Positions 17,896 to 25,424 of a stretch of DNA of 64,000 bases are shown one piece after another. The DNA lies in assembly GCF_025147765.1 (NCBI RefSeq), contig NZ_CP102265.1, forward strand, positions 463,501-527,500, written 5' to 3'. Origin of the DNA: Blautia obeum ATCC 29174 (GTDB lineage: Bacteria > Bacillota > Clostridia > Lachnospirales > Lachnospiraceae). The notes beneath the pieces were generated by a model that saw only the letters and a list, made by a program, of their open reading frames with translations, was not told where the DNA came from and ran no database searches. The position numbers were made by a program, and so were the translations under genes. Position 1 is the stretch's first letter. Every line of letters starts with the position of its first letter.

Positions 17896-18551
17896 AAGGA
17901 AGTACCTTCTTTCGGAGTGCTTTCTACACATAGTGTACCCTGGTGGGCTTCAATGATCTGCCGGGTGACAGCAAGCCCGAGGCCAGTGCCCCCGGGCTTG
18001 TATGTTACGAAGGGACGAAAGGCGTTTTCAATCTGGTCTTCTGTCATGCCACATCCGTTATCCGAGATGGTGATCTGGACACCGTCCGGAACGGCAGAAG
18101 CGGAAAAAAGGATTTTGCCGTGAGTATGCTGGATAGATTCCTGCGCATTACGGAGAAGGTTAAAAAGAGCCTGACGGATTTTTGTCTGATCCAGACTGAT
18201 CTGGGGAAGATCACGGGGGATGTCAGTCTCAAAGGAGATTCCAAGGTAGTCCAGTGCCGGTCGAAAGGAACTGGTAATTCGATCCAGGCAGATACTTAAA
18301 TTTGTCTGTACAAGGGAAATGTGACCGGCATTTTGATATCTGGAAAGTTCATCCAGCAGCTCACGGATATAGTTCAGATTTTCCATAATGTTATCCCAGT
18401 GTTCGTTGAAACAGAGCTGTGGCTGTGAATCCGACAACATCTGCATTTCGCTGGTGATCAATGCCAGCGGATTTCTTATTTCATGCGAAAATGTGGACAA
18501 CATCGACTGAAACTCTTTTTTTGTTTGTGTGATAATGTTTTTTTCCTGCAT
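17874..18551 (-). CDS. Orphan cytoplasmic sensor histidine kinase
   Basis: 225 aa. It consists of almost nothing but the HisKA dimerisation domain (phospho-acceptor His in FSHEIRNPLALI, about residue 23) and a HATPase_c domain with the N box (NLLRNAQESI), G1 (DNGCGM) and G2 (GGTGLGLAV). There is no transmembrane segment or sensor domain, and no response regulator adjoins it. RBS GAGGTGA precedes the ATG. Stand-alone kinases of this build can feed Spo0A phosphorelay-type systems in clostridia, but that is a guess. Confidence 0.88.
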   Translation of the reverse strand: MQEKNIITQTKKEFQSMLSTFSHEIRNPLALITSEMQMLSDSQPQLCFNEHWDNIMENLNYIRELLDELSRYQNAGHISLVQTNLSICLDRITSSFRPALDYLGISFETDIPRDLPQISLDQTKIRQALFNLLRNAQESIQHTHGKILFSASAVPDGVQITISDNGCGMTEDQIENAFRPFVTYKPGGTGLGLAVTRQIIEAHQGTLCVESTPKEGTSFYIFLPG

Positions 18552-18678
18552 AATCTGTCACCTCAATCTGAGTATATTATGCAAAAATATCGGAATCAAC
18601 AAATTTCGTATTGAAAAAATCGCGAAAATACGAGACAATAGAAAAAGAAAACAGTTTATTTGTAAGGAGGACTACATC

Positions 18679-19083
18679 ATGGAAAACTGTATTTTTTGTA
18701 AAATTGCAAACGGAGAAATTCCATCCGCTACTTTATATGAAGACGAAGATTTTCGCGTAATTCTGGATCTCGGTCCGGCTTCAAAGGGACATGCACTGAT
18801 CCTGCCCAAAGCTCATGCAGCCAATATTTATGAACTTCCGGATGAGACTGCCGGAAAAGCAATGATCCTTGCCAAACATATGGCAACCAGGCTCAGAGAC
18901 GGACTGCACTGTGACGGGTTTAACATTGTACAGAATAATGGAGAAATTGCCGGTCAGACTGTATTTCATTTTCATATGCATCTGATTCCGCGTTATGAAG
19001 GTGATCAGGTCGGACTTACATGGAAACCGGGAGAACTGACAGACGAGATGAAGGAAGAGATCCTGGCAAAAGTCAAAGCATAA
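18679..19083 (+). CDS. HIT family protein (HinT-like nucleotide hydrolase)
   Basis: 134 aa, histidine-triad hydrolase acting on purine nucleoside phosphoramidates or AMP-lysyl conjugates. The start is fixed by AAGGAGG (18664-18670). The histidine triad is in QTVFHFHMHLIPR (HxHxH), and the N-terminal CIFCKIANGEIPS is canonical. A likely promoter is TTGAAA (18611) with GACAAT (18634). The sigma-factor gene follows after 20 bases. Confidence 0.93.
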   Translation: MENCIFCKIANGEIPSATLYEDEDFRVILDLGPASKGHALILPKAHAANIYELPDETAGKAMILAKHMATRLRDGLHCDGFNIVQNNGEIAGQTVFHFHMHLIPRYEGDQVGLTWKPGELTDEMKEEILAKVKA

Positions 19084-19103
19084 AGAAAAGAGTACAGATA
19101 CAG

Positions 19104-19646
19104 ATGATAATTGAGAATTTTGATGATTTTTACGATCACTACCAAGGATTCTCAGCATATGTCGCTTTTTGCATCACAGAAGATTACGAGCTTTCAAAAG
19201 ATATCAGTCAGGAAGTTTTTCTGGCATTATTTAAAGTGAAAGAAAAACTGGATTATTCCAGACCTGACAAATTGAAAGCACTGGTGATGAAAGCGACATC
19301 CAACAAATGTATGGACTATTATAGAAAAGCCTCATCCAGACAGGAAAGTTATACGATTGATGATGAGGAAAATGCGTATGAGCCGGTGGATGAAAAGAGT
19401 AATCCAGAGGCAAGAATACTTCGTATGGAAGAAGCGAAATATCAGAAACTTGTACTGAACAGACTTCGGAAGAGGAATCCGATGAATTACGATATTCTGG
19501 TCAAAACAAAATTCCAGGAACTCTCAGCAGCAGAAGTGGCAAGTGAGTATGGGATTACACCGAATAATGTAAATAACAGGAATCTGCGGTCGAAAGCCTG
19601 GATAATTGAAGAAATGGAAAAGATATGCAGGCAGTCACATCGATAA
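19104..19646 (+). CDS. ECF-like RNA polymerase sigma factor
   Basis: 180 aa. Region 2 is seen in FSAYVAFCITEDYELSKDISQEVFLALFK and 'MDYYRKASSRQES'; region 4 is 'LSAAEVASEYGITPNNVNNRNLRSKAWIIEEM'. The start at 19104 is 20 bases after the HIT stop with only a weak AGAAAAGAG. No anti-sigma gene lies directly downstream. The nearest candidate partner is the DUF4367-like membrane protein at 20823, beyond the opposite-strand murG. Its stop codon is at the left edge of an 11-bp hairpin. Confidence 0.8.
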   Translation: MIIENFDDFYDHYQGFSAYVAFCITEDYELSKDISQEVFLALFKVKEKLDYSRPDKLKALVMKATSNKCMDYYRKASSRQESYTIDDEENAYEPVDEKSNPEARILRMEEAKYQKLVLNRLRKRNPMNYDILVKTKFQELSAAEVASEYGITPNNVNNRNLRSKAWIIEEMEKICRQSHR

Positions 19647-19656
19647 CTGCCTGCAT
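19625..19656. terminator. Hairpin between sigma factor and murG
   Basis: Perfect 11-bp stem (19625-19635 with 19646-19656) between convergent genes. T-rich sequence follows on the plus strand (TATTTGTTTATTTTTTT). Confidence 0.7.
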
Positions 19657-19668
19657 CCTGCTATTTGT

Positions 19669-20742
19669 TTATTTTTTTGATAAAACACATTCCTCGATCA
19701 ACGAAACGATATGATGGATGGAATCCATCTGTTTGCCTGCAGACATTGCTTCTTCGAAAGAATGACGGTTGTCATACAGCTGATGGATCGTATCCAGAAG
19801 TTTCTCATCAGTGATTTCTTCTTCCTCAAGTACCATGCTGAATCCCTGTTTTTCGAAAGAACGGGCATTCAGGATCTGGTCACCACGACTGGCATTTGCA
19901 GACAGCGGAATCAGAAGATTTGGTTTGTGAAGAGCACTGATCTCACAGATGGCGTTTGCACCTGCGCGGGAGATTACCACGTCAGACAGGGCAAAAAGAT
20001 CCGGAAGTTCTTCTTTGATATATTCATACTGAACATAGCCTTCGGTACCTTTGAGGGTTTCGTCCATTTTGCCCTTGCCGCAGAGATGGATAACCTGGAA
20101 AGCTTTCAGAAGTTCCGGGAGAATCTTGCGGATATGGTCATTTACAGAGGCTGCACCAAGGCTTCCGCCGATCACCATCAGTACCGGTTTGTCAGAAGTA
20201 AATCCACAGAACTGACGGCCGGCTTCCTTATCACCTTTCATCAGTTCCTGACGGATCGGCGTGCCGGTCAGTACGGCTTTATCTGCCGGAAGACTGCTGA
20301 CAGTCTCAGGAAAGTTACAGCATACTTTAACGGCTGATGGAATACACAGTTTGTTGGCAAGTCCCGGAGTCATATCTGACTCGTGGATGATTGCTGGAAT
20401 CTTGCAGCGTTTGGCTGCAATTACAACAGGGACGGTAACGAAACCACCCTTGGAAAAGACTACATCGGGTTTCAGTTTTTTGAGAAGCTTCTTTGCTTCA
20501 TGGAACCCTTTTAATACCCGGAAAGGATCGGAGAAGTTCTTGGGATCGAAATAACGTCTCAGCTTACCAGATGAGATCCCATAATATGGAATACCCATTT
20601 CTTCAATGAGTTTACGTTCGATACCTTCGTAAGATCCGATATAGGAAATCTGATATCCGGCAGCTTTGAGTGTCGGGATCAGAGCAATATTTGGTGTAAC
20701 ATGTCCGGCAGTACCGCCGCCGGTAAGTACAATATGTTTCAT
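19669..20742 (-). CDS. murG: UDP-GlcNAc:lipid I N-acetylglucosaminyltransferase MurG
   Basis: 357 aa, peripheral membrane enzyme that converts lipid I to lipid II in peptidoglycan synthesis. The N-terminal G-loop GGGTAGHVTPNIAL (8-21), the second 'GGSLGAASVN' loop, and the donor-binding 'SRAGANAICEISAL...PLSANASRGDQ' are intact. Unusually for MurG it is not in a dcw cluster; its neighbours are unrelated. RBS AGGAGG and a clear promoter lie upstream. Confidence 0.95.
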   Translation of the reverse strand: MKHIVLTGGGTAGHVTPNIALIPTLKAAGYQISYIGSYEGIERKLIEEMGIPYYGISSGKLRRYFDPKNFSDPFRVLKGFHEAKKLLKKLKPDVVFSKGGFVTVPVVIAAKRCKIPAIIHESDMTPGLANKLCIPSAVKVCCNFPETVSSLPADKAVLTGTPIRQELMKGDKEAGRQFCGFTSDKPVLMVIGGSLGAASVNDHIRKILPELLKAFQVIHLCGKGKMDETLKGTEGYVQYEYIKEELPDLFALSDVVISRAGANAICEISALHKPNLLIPLSANASRGDQILNARSFEKQGFSMVLEEEEITDEKLLDTIHQLYDNRHSFEEAMSAGKQMDSIHHIVSLIEECVLSKK

Positions 20743-20778
20743 AGGGAAAACCTCCTGAAAATCATTTTATTACCAATA

Positions 20779-20807
20779 ACTATGAACCACCGGGGAAGAA
20801 TTGTCAA
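20779..20807 (-). promoter_or_regulatory. murG promoter
   Basis: On the minus strand, TTGACA (20802-20807), 17-base spacer and CATAGT (20779-20784). Confidence 0.55.
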
Positions 20808-20822
20808 GAAAGAGATAATATC

Positions 20823-21806
20823 ATGAAAAAAGAGTTTGAGAAAGAACAGAACGACAATCAGATAGATGATGCATTCCTGGATATGCCGGATATGGAGGAT
20901 GACGAGAAATTTCGTCAGTGGCTGGAAAAGGAATATCTGAAGGAAGCAGATGCCATCGAGGAAGCTCTTTTTGATGGCAGAAAATTTGAGGACAATCAGG
21001 ATATCGTAGAGAAACTGAGCGTTTCCAGAGAAAACTTCTATCAGCGTGCCAGAGAAGAAGGTCTGCTGGAGGATACGGCAGATGAGAAGGCAGAAGATGA
21101 GAAGAATACAGAAGAAGCAGTGCCTGAATCTATGGAAAAGAAAATTCTGGAATTCAGAAAAAACGCAGGTGTATCAAAGGATGCTGCACGTGATGCGAAC
21201 AGAAACTCCGGCAAAAGGAAACACAGTTATGTGCGCTTTGGCAGAATCGCCGGAATCGCGGGCCTGTGCCTGATCTGCGTGTTCGCTGCAAGTATGAGCA
21301 GCGAGGCGAACCGGAAGTATCTGGTGAACAGTGTGCGGATATTGAGCGGAAATGACAGCCAGTTTATTTCATATAATGATGACTCCAATGAGAATGCAAG
21401 CACAAAAGAAAGTGATGCGATTGCGGATATAGAAGAAAAACTGGATGTAAAGATGCCAGAGTTTTATTATCGGCCGTATGGGATGGAGTTTTCTATGTAT
21501 GAAATAAGTGAACCCACTTCTTTTGCGTATATTAAATATAAATTGAATGATACAAATGTATTATTTTATGTAGATAAACAACAAAAAAATAAAGCAAGTG
21601 ATATTAGTAGTATAAGTGGAAAAGAAAAAATAGTAGACACAATATCAAAAGATTGGGGAAGCATAGTAGTAAAAGAAATAGAAGACAAGTCGGATAAGCA
21701 ATCAACATATACGGCAAATTGGATTTATGAAGAAAATTCATATACTATAGCTGGAAAAATAAAATTTAATGAAATAAAAAAATTAGTTGAATATATGAAA
21801 TTTTAG
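20823..21806 (+). CDS. DUF4367-like single-pass membrane protein (possible anti-sigma-type regulator)
   Basis: 327 aa. Residues 1-135 are acidic and probably cytoplasmic (QIDDAFLDMPDMEDDEKFRQWLEKEYLKEADAIEEALF). One transmembrane helix lies at about 138-157 (RIAGIAGLCLICVFAAS), followed by an outside domain resembling DUF4367 (YRPYGMEFSMYEI...YTANWIYEENSYTIAGKI). This membrane topology is shared with many clostridial anti-sigma proteins, and an ECF-like sigma gene lies two genes away. Base composition changes: after about 21480 the codons become markedly AT-rich compared with the first half. Confidence 0.65.
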   Translation: MKKEFEKEQNDNQIDDAFLDMPDMEDDEKFRQWLEKEYLKEADAIEEALFDGRKFEDNQDIVEKLSVSRENFYQRAREEGLLEDTADEKAEDEKNTEEAVPESMEKKILEFRKNAGVSKDAARDANRNSGKRKHSYVRFGRIAGIAGLCLICVFAASMSSEANRKYLVNSVRILSGNDSQFISYNDDSNENASTKESDAIADIEEKLDVKMPEFYYRPYGMEFSMYEISEPTSFAYIKYKLNDTNVLFYVDKQQKNKASDISSISGKEKIVDTISKDWGSIVVKEIEDKSDKQSTYTANWIYEENSYTIAGKIKFNEIKKLVEYMKF

Positions 21807-21876
21807 AGTGATTTTTTTGAATTTCTTACGTATATAGTTATGTAAAGGTTGTTTACATGGCGAAAGGAAGTGAGAA

Positions 21877-22359
21877 ATGAATATCTGGAAGAAGATTCTG
21901 GGAATCAGTCTGGCAGTTAGTTTATCTGTTGGAATGAGTATTGCACCGGTATATGCAGATACTATCAGCATTCTCGATGAGATCACAGATGAAGAGACCA
22001 CAGAAGATTTTGCAGAAGATACTTCAACGATTCTGGCAAGAAGCAGTTATCTGAATCTTGGAAATGTAAAAATTCAAAAAATTTCCAGCAATGAAATTTC
22101 AATTTTCGGATTGACGGATTGTCATAAAAAGTGTAGTAAAGTATATCTGTCTTTGTTTTTGGAGAGGAAGGTCAATGGAAGCTACGGAACTTATAAAATA
22201 TGGGAATTTACAGCGAACAATGCATCAAGTTTGAGTAAAACAATCGACGTAGCAGTTCCATCAGGTACATATTACCGTGTGCGTGGATACCATGCAGCCA
22301 GCCAGTCGGGTACAAAAGAATCTACCTCTACGCTGACACAGGGTATCATGGTCAAATAA
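21877..22359 (+). CDS. Small secreted protein (DUF6147-like)
   Basis: 160 aa. A signal peptide MNIWKKILGISLAVSLSVGMSIAPVYA (cleavage near residue 27) is followed by an acidic stretch DEITDEETTEDFAEDTS and a beta-rich domain ending VAVPSGTYYRVRGYHAA. I recall such proteins as DUF6147; no function is known to me. The RBS GAAAGGAAG is close. It may be co-regulated with the preceding membrane protein, which ends 70 bases earlier. Confidence 0.65.
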   Translation: MNIWKKILGISLAVSLSVGMSIAPVYADTISILDEITDEETTEDFAEDTSTILARSSYLNLGNVKIQKISSNEISIFGLTDCHKKCSKVYLSLFLERKVNGSYGTYKIWEFTANNASSLSKTIDVAVPSGTYYRVRGYHAASQSGTKESTSTLTQGIMVK

Positions 22360-22617
22360 TGACCATTGGAAAAGGAAAAAGGAAGAAAAGAAGAAAAATA
22401 TTAATCAGTAATCCGTGAAGTGCGAAGAAGGTCGCAGGATGCAAAATAAATTTATGTAAACACCGTTACCGTCCGGAGACATCAACGTACTCACAAATCA
22501 TGTCGGACTCGTCAGAGTTCACATTATTCATGATCTTATGCGCAAAGGAATAACATAATCATACGCGAAAGAGGATCATTTAACCATATCTACAAAATCA
22601 TATGAACCATACAAAAC

Positions 22618-22644
22618 AAGGCGGGACTTCATACACCCCGCCTT
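22618..22644 (+). terminator. Candidate terminator
   Basis: Perfect 8-bp stem with a 11-base loop and weak T tail (TTATTT). Confidence 0.5.
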
Positions 22645-22649
22645 ATTTG

Positions 22650-22676
22650 GTTACTGTGAACGGAGTGAACAGTAAC
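22650..22676 (-). repeat. Dispersed 27-nt palindromic repeat, copy 1
   Basis: The 8-bp arms GTTACTGT / ACAGTAAC enclose the tandem pair GTGAAC-GGA-GTGAAC. In reverse orientation it is identical to copy 3 (53783) over all 27 bases. Confidence 0.8.
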
Positions 22677-22731
22677 CTTATTTTACATAAATAAAGGTAT
22701 GAGAATTGGAATCTTTCTGAAATAAGGTATA

Positions 22732-22760
22732 TTGCAAATTAAAAGAACATATGCTATAAT
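22732..22760 (+). promoter_or_regulatory. Promoter of antitoxin RNA
   Basis: TTGCAA (22732-22737), exact 17-base spacer, TATAAT (22755-22760). It reads into a short non-coding transcript that ends at the hairpin at 22803-22839. Confidence 0.8.
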
Positions 22761-22770
22761 GCCAGTAGGC

Positions 22771-22798
22771 AAAACGATAAGATGTGTTCACAGTAGCA
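22771..22798 (+). repeat. Direct repeat A of the toxin-antitoxin locus
   Basis: Pairs with direct repeat B at 22949-22977. The identical blocks are AAACGATAAGAT, TTCACA and TAGCA, in the same order and nearly the same spacing. Confidence 0.8.
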
Positions 22799-22802
22799 CA
22801 GC

Positions 22803-22839
22803 AAAAACTCCCCAGAGTTCGCACCTCTGGGGAGTTTTT
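22803..22839. terminator. Shared bidirectional terminator of toxin and antitoxin RNAs
   Basis: A perfect 15-bp stem (22803-22817 with 22825-22839), A5 on one side and T5 on the other, 7-base loop. Works for both convergent transcripts. Confidence 0.9.
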
Positions 22840-22886
22840 ATTCCATTTTGGCGAGGCGGCTTAGACCTCAGGCTGGCTACTAGCTG

Positions 22887-22970
22887 CTATTTTCCATCCA
22901 GCCATTTGCAAATGTAGTAGGCGATTACACTTGCCAGAATGGAAAGCATAAACGATAAGATTGAATTCAC
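22887..22970 (-). CDS. Predicted Fst-like membrane toxin peptide
   Basis: 27 codons from GTG 22970. The peptide is one hydrophobic helix followed by a short polar tail, ending SVIAYYICKWLDGK. A GGGGG Shine-Dalgarno (22980-22984) lies 9 bases upstream. The single helix with a C-terminal 'WLD/WLN + charged' end resembles the Fst/Ldr superfamily of type I toxins in general plan, though the sequence differs from Fst. An in-frame ATG at 22949 could give a shorter 20-aa form. Such peptides are usually missed by gene finders. Confidence 0.7.
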   Translation of the reverse strand: MNSILSFMLSILASVIAYYICKWLDGK

Positions 22971-22977
22971 AATAGCA
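22949..22977. repeat. Direct repeat B, covering the toxin start codon
   Basis: Plus-strand copy of repeat A. The toxin GTG (complement of CAC 22968-22970) lies inside it, so RNA carrying repeat A can pair over the start site. Confidence 0.8.
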
Positions 22978-23006
22978 TACCCCCTTTCTGTACCTGTCTA
23001 GGGGTA
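22978..23006 (-). promoter_or_regulatory. 5' stem-loop that hides the toxin ribosome-binding site
   Basis: In the toxin mRNA, UACCCC (23006-23001) pairs with GGGGUA (22983-22978), burying the GGGGG Shine-Dalgarno. A comparable upstream helix represses fst translation in par RNA I. Confidence 0.65.
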
Positions 23007-23017
23007 GTAGCAGAAAT

Positions 23018-23026
23018 ATTATAACA
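23018..23026 (-). promoter_or_regulatory. Extended -10 promoter of toxin mRNA
   Basis: TGTTATAAT on the minus strand: a consensus TATAAT with the TGn extension; the -35 region is only a T-rich stretch. Confidence 0.65.
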
Positions 23027-23170
23027 TGGAAGAATAGTCGAAAAAAATCGATTTTAGTAATGGTATATTATTGTTTTTGTACAAAAAGACTGTTAAAAAT
23101 CGACTAAATCGTGTATAATGATTACAACAATATACATTTGGATGATTTTTCAGACAAAGGGGGTTCGCAC

Positions 23171-24790
23171 ATGAAGATTACCTTTATTGGGGCGACACAT
23201 GAAGTAACCGGAAGCTGTTATTATCTGGAAGCAGCAGGAAAGAAATTCCTGGTAGACTGCGGTATGGAACAGGGGCCGGATTACTACGAGAATCAGGATA
23301 TTCCTGTAAAGGGAAGTGACCTGGATTTTGTTCTTCTGACCCATGCACATATGGATCACTCCGGAAATCTTCCCGCTATTTATGCAAAAGGTTTTCAGGG
23401 CCCGATTTATGCAACACAGGCTACCTGCCACCTTTGTGACATTATGCTTCGAGACAGTGCCCACATTCAGATGTTCGAGGCAGAGTGGCGTAACCGTAAA
23501 GGACGCCGCCAGGGCAAGCCGGAATTTGTTCCTGCTTACACCATGGAAGATGCGATGGGCGTTATCCAGAATTTTGTTCCGTGCCCGTATGAAAAAACCA
23601 TCAAACCGGCAGAAGGAATCAGCGTTCGCTTTGTAGATGCCGGCCACCTTCTTGGTTCTGCAAGTATTGAGATCACGATTCAGGAAGATGGCAAAGAGAA
23701 AAAAATCGTCTTCTCCGGCGATATCGGTAACCTGAATCAGCCACTGATCAAGGATCCGGTTTATCTCCATGATGCAGATTATGTAATCATGGAATCTACT
23801 TACGGTGACAGAAGCCACGGTGAACGCCCGGATTATATAGCAATGCTTACCGAAGTGATCCAGCATACTTTTGACCGTGGTGGAAGCGTTGTCATTCCTT
23901 CTTTTGCAGTTGGCCGTACACAGGAAATGCTGTATTTTATCCGTCAGATCAAGGAAGAAGGACGCGTGCATGGACACGATAACTTTAAGGTCTATGTCGA
24001 CAGCCCGCTGGCAAATGAAGCGACAACGATCTTTAATGAACATATTTATGACTGCTTTGATGAAGAAGCTATGGCACTGGTCAAAAAGGGAATCAACCCG
24101 TTGATGTTCCCGGGATTAAAGACCTCGATTACCAGTGACGATTCAAAAGCGATCAACTTTGACGAAGACTGCAAGGTTATCATTTCCGCGAGCGGTATGT
24201 GCGATGCCGGCCGAATCAAACATCATCTGAAACATAATCTGTGGAATCCGAACAATACGATCCTGTTTGTCGGTTATCAGGCAATCGGAACGCTTGGCCG
24301 TGCCCTGATCGAAGGTGCGACCGAAGTTAAACTGTTTGGTGAGACGGTTGCTGTAGGCGCAGAGATCCGTCAGATGCCGGGTATCAGCGGTCATGCGGAT
24401 GTGAATGGCCTGATGACCTGGATCAAGGCGTTCAAAGAAAAGCCGGAAAAAGTATTTGTCACCCACGGCGATGATGAAGTGACCGAGATCTTTGCAAGAA
24501 GACTGCAGGAGGAACTGGGACTGGATTCTATGGCACCGTTCAGCGGAACCGTCTATGATCTGGCGAACAATACCTGTATCTATGAGGCACAGGGAATCAA
24601 AATCACGAAAGCTTCTGTTTCTCCGAAAGCAAGCAGAGCCGCACGTGCATTCCAGAAGCTGGTTGCTATGGGACAGCGCCTTATGTCTGTTATCCGAAAG
24701 AACGAAGGCATGCCGAACAAAGACCTGGAGCGTTTCAGCAGAGATATACAGTCGCTGTGTGACAAGTGGGACAGAGATGATCTCTCCTGA
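23171..24790 (+). CDS. MBL-fold beta-CASP hydrolase (RNA-processing exonuclease/CPSF-like)
   Basis: 539 aa, metallo-beta-lactamase with beta-CASP and RMMBL domains, the architecture of bacterial/archaeal CPSF73-like ribonucleases. Motif 2 is HAHMDHSG (HxHxDH), with later metal ligands in DAGHLLGSA and FSGDIG. The beta-CASP region contains PSFAVGRTQEML and 'VIISASGMCDAGRIKHHL', and the RMMBL part 'ISGHADVNGLMTWI...FVTHGDDE' completes the site. The start at ATG 23171 follows AAAGGGGG. Likely cytoplasmic; DNA or RNA substrate not determined. Confidence 0.9.
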   Translation: MKITFIGATHEVTGSCYYLEAAGKKFLVDCGMEQGPDYYENQDIPVKGSDLDFVLLTHAHMDHSGNLPAIYAKGFQGPIYATQATCHLCDIMLRDSAHIQMFEAEWRNRKGRRQGKPEFVPAYTMEDAMGVIQNFVPCPYEKTIKPAEGISVRFVDAGHLLGSASIEITIQEDGKEKKIVFSGDIGNLNQPLIKDPVYLHDADYVIMESTYGDRSHGERPDYIAMLTEVIQHTFDRGGSVVIPSFAVGRTQEMLYFIRQIKEEGRVHGHDNFKVYVDSPLANEATTIFNEHIYDCFDEEAMALVKKGINPLMFPGLKTSITSDDSKAINFDEDCKVIISASGMCDAGRIKHHLKHNLWNPNNTILFVGYQAIGTLGRALIEGATEVKLFGETVAVGAEIRQMPGISGHADVNGLMTWIKAFKEKPEKVFVTHGDDEVTEIFARRLQEELGLDSMAPFSGTVYDLANNTCIYEAQGIKITKASVSPKASRAARAFQKLVAMGQRLMSVIRKNEGMPNKDLERFSRDIQSLCDKWDRDDLS

Positions 24791-24835
24791 TGTTTAAATC
24801 CGGCTGTTATAACAGAAATTATAGATAAATAATAT

Positions 24836-24900
24836 AAAAAGACTGCCGTTTCTTTGATTGGAAATAAAAAATCTTCCAGTCAGAGGAGCGACAGTCTTTT
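24836..24900. terminator. Long bidirectional terminator hairpin
   Basis: Outer stem 24836-24848 with 24889-24900 and inner stem of about 12 bp, flanked by A5 and T4. Serves the beta-CASP gene and the convergent TSCPD gene. Confidence 0.8.
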
Positions 24901-24929
24901 GCATTGGGTTTCGACCCGAAATTTTAAAA

Positions 24930-25172
24930 TCAGTTCAGAGCTTCTTTCAGAGCTTTTGCAAGCTGATCCGGGCAGGATGTTGGTTTGAAGCCACAACGAA
25001 TCCCTTCCATTCTGCTGATAGCTTCTTTGGCATCCATGCCTTCTACCAGTCTGGCAACGCCCTGTGTATTACCGGAGCAGCCGCCCTGGAATTTTACATC
25101 ATGAACTTTTCCTGCATCGTCGATCTCAAATGAAATGGCGCTTGAACAGACACCAGATGTTTTATATACCAT
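24930..25172 (-). CDS. TSCPD domain protein (TIGR03905-like)
   Basis: 80 aa. It matches the small TSCPD family: conserved cysteines in VCSSAI, GGCSGNTQGV, GIRCG and the eponymous TSCPDQLA. These domains resemble the C-terminal zinc-like region of vitamin-B12-dependent ribonucleotide reductases. RBS GGAGGT precedes the ATG. Function not established. Confidence 0.88.
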   Translation of the reverse strand: MVYKTSGVCSSAISFEIDDAGKVHDVKFQGGCSGNTQGVARLVEGMDAKEAISRMEGIRCGFKPTSCPDQLAKALKEALN

Positions 25173-25304
25173 AATCTTAACCTCCTGAGTTCAGTTATTG
25201 TAAATAATAACAATATATTTTTCCAATAAGTATACCAGAAAAGGACAAAGCGGACAAGTCTGCCGCAGATTTTCCAGAGGAATTCCCCGTGAAGCAAAAA
25301 AAGT

Positions 25305-25333
25305 TTCCATATAAACGCAACATTTGCTATAAT
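25305..25333 (+). promoter_or_regulatory. Candidate promoter of mtnN
   Basis: TTCCAT (25305-25310), 17-base spacer and TATAAT (25328-25333); the leader holds a GTGCCC...GGGCAC hairpin (25374-25400). Confidence 0.45.
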
Positions 25334-25424
25334 AGACTATGCTATTCACAATCAGGGATGATAACAGATTACAGTGCCCGGCTTTTCAGAAAAAGGGCAC
25401 GATGATAAAGGAGATTACAATATT

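Larger units (their letters stand above)
22360..22731. other. Intergenic region with hairpin and dispersed repeat
   Basis: No convincing gene. It holds a GC-rich hairpin (22618-22644, AAGGCGGG/CCCGCCTT) that may end the transcript of the secreted protein, and then one copy of the 27-nt dispersed repeat (22650-22676). The 250 bases before the hairpin show nothing I can identify. Confidence 0.6.
22767..22841 (+). ncRNA. Predicted antisense antitoxin RNA (RNA II-like) of a type I toxin-antitoxin locus
   Basis: A transcript of about 75 nt is bounded by a strong promoter and a 15-bp terminator. Its 5' part (22771-22798) is a diverged copy of the plus-strand sequence across the toxin start codon (22949-22977): both have AAACGATAAGAT, then TTCACA, then TAGCA in the same order. 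The RNA is therefore complementary to the toxin translation-initiation region, as well as fully complementary to the toxin mRNA in the shared terminator. This is the interaction plan of par RNA II in enterococci. Boundaries are inferred. Confidence 0.72.

Noticed and set aside
22359..22418. 19-codon basic ORF after the secreted protein
   Set aside because: Only Lys/Arg-rich by base composition, no RBS of its own and no supporting structure.
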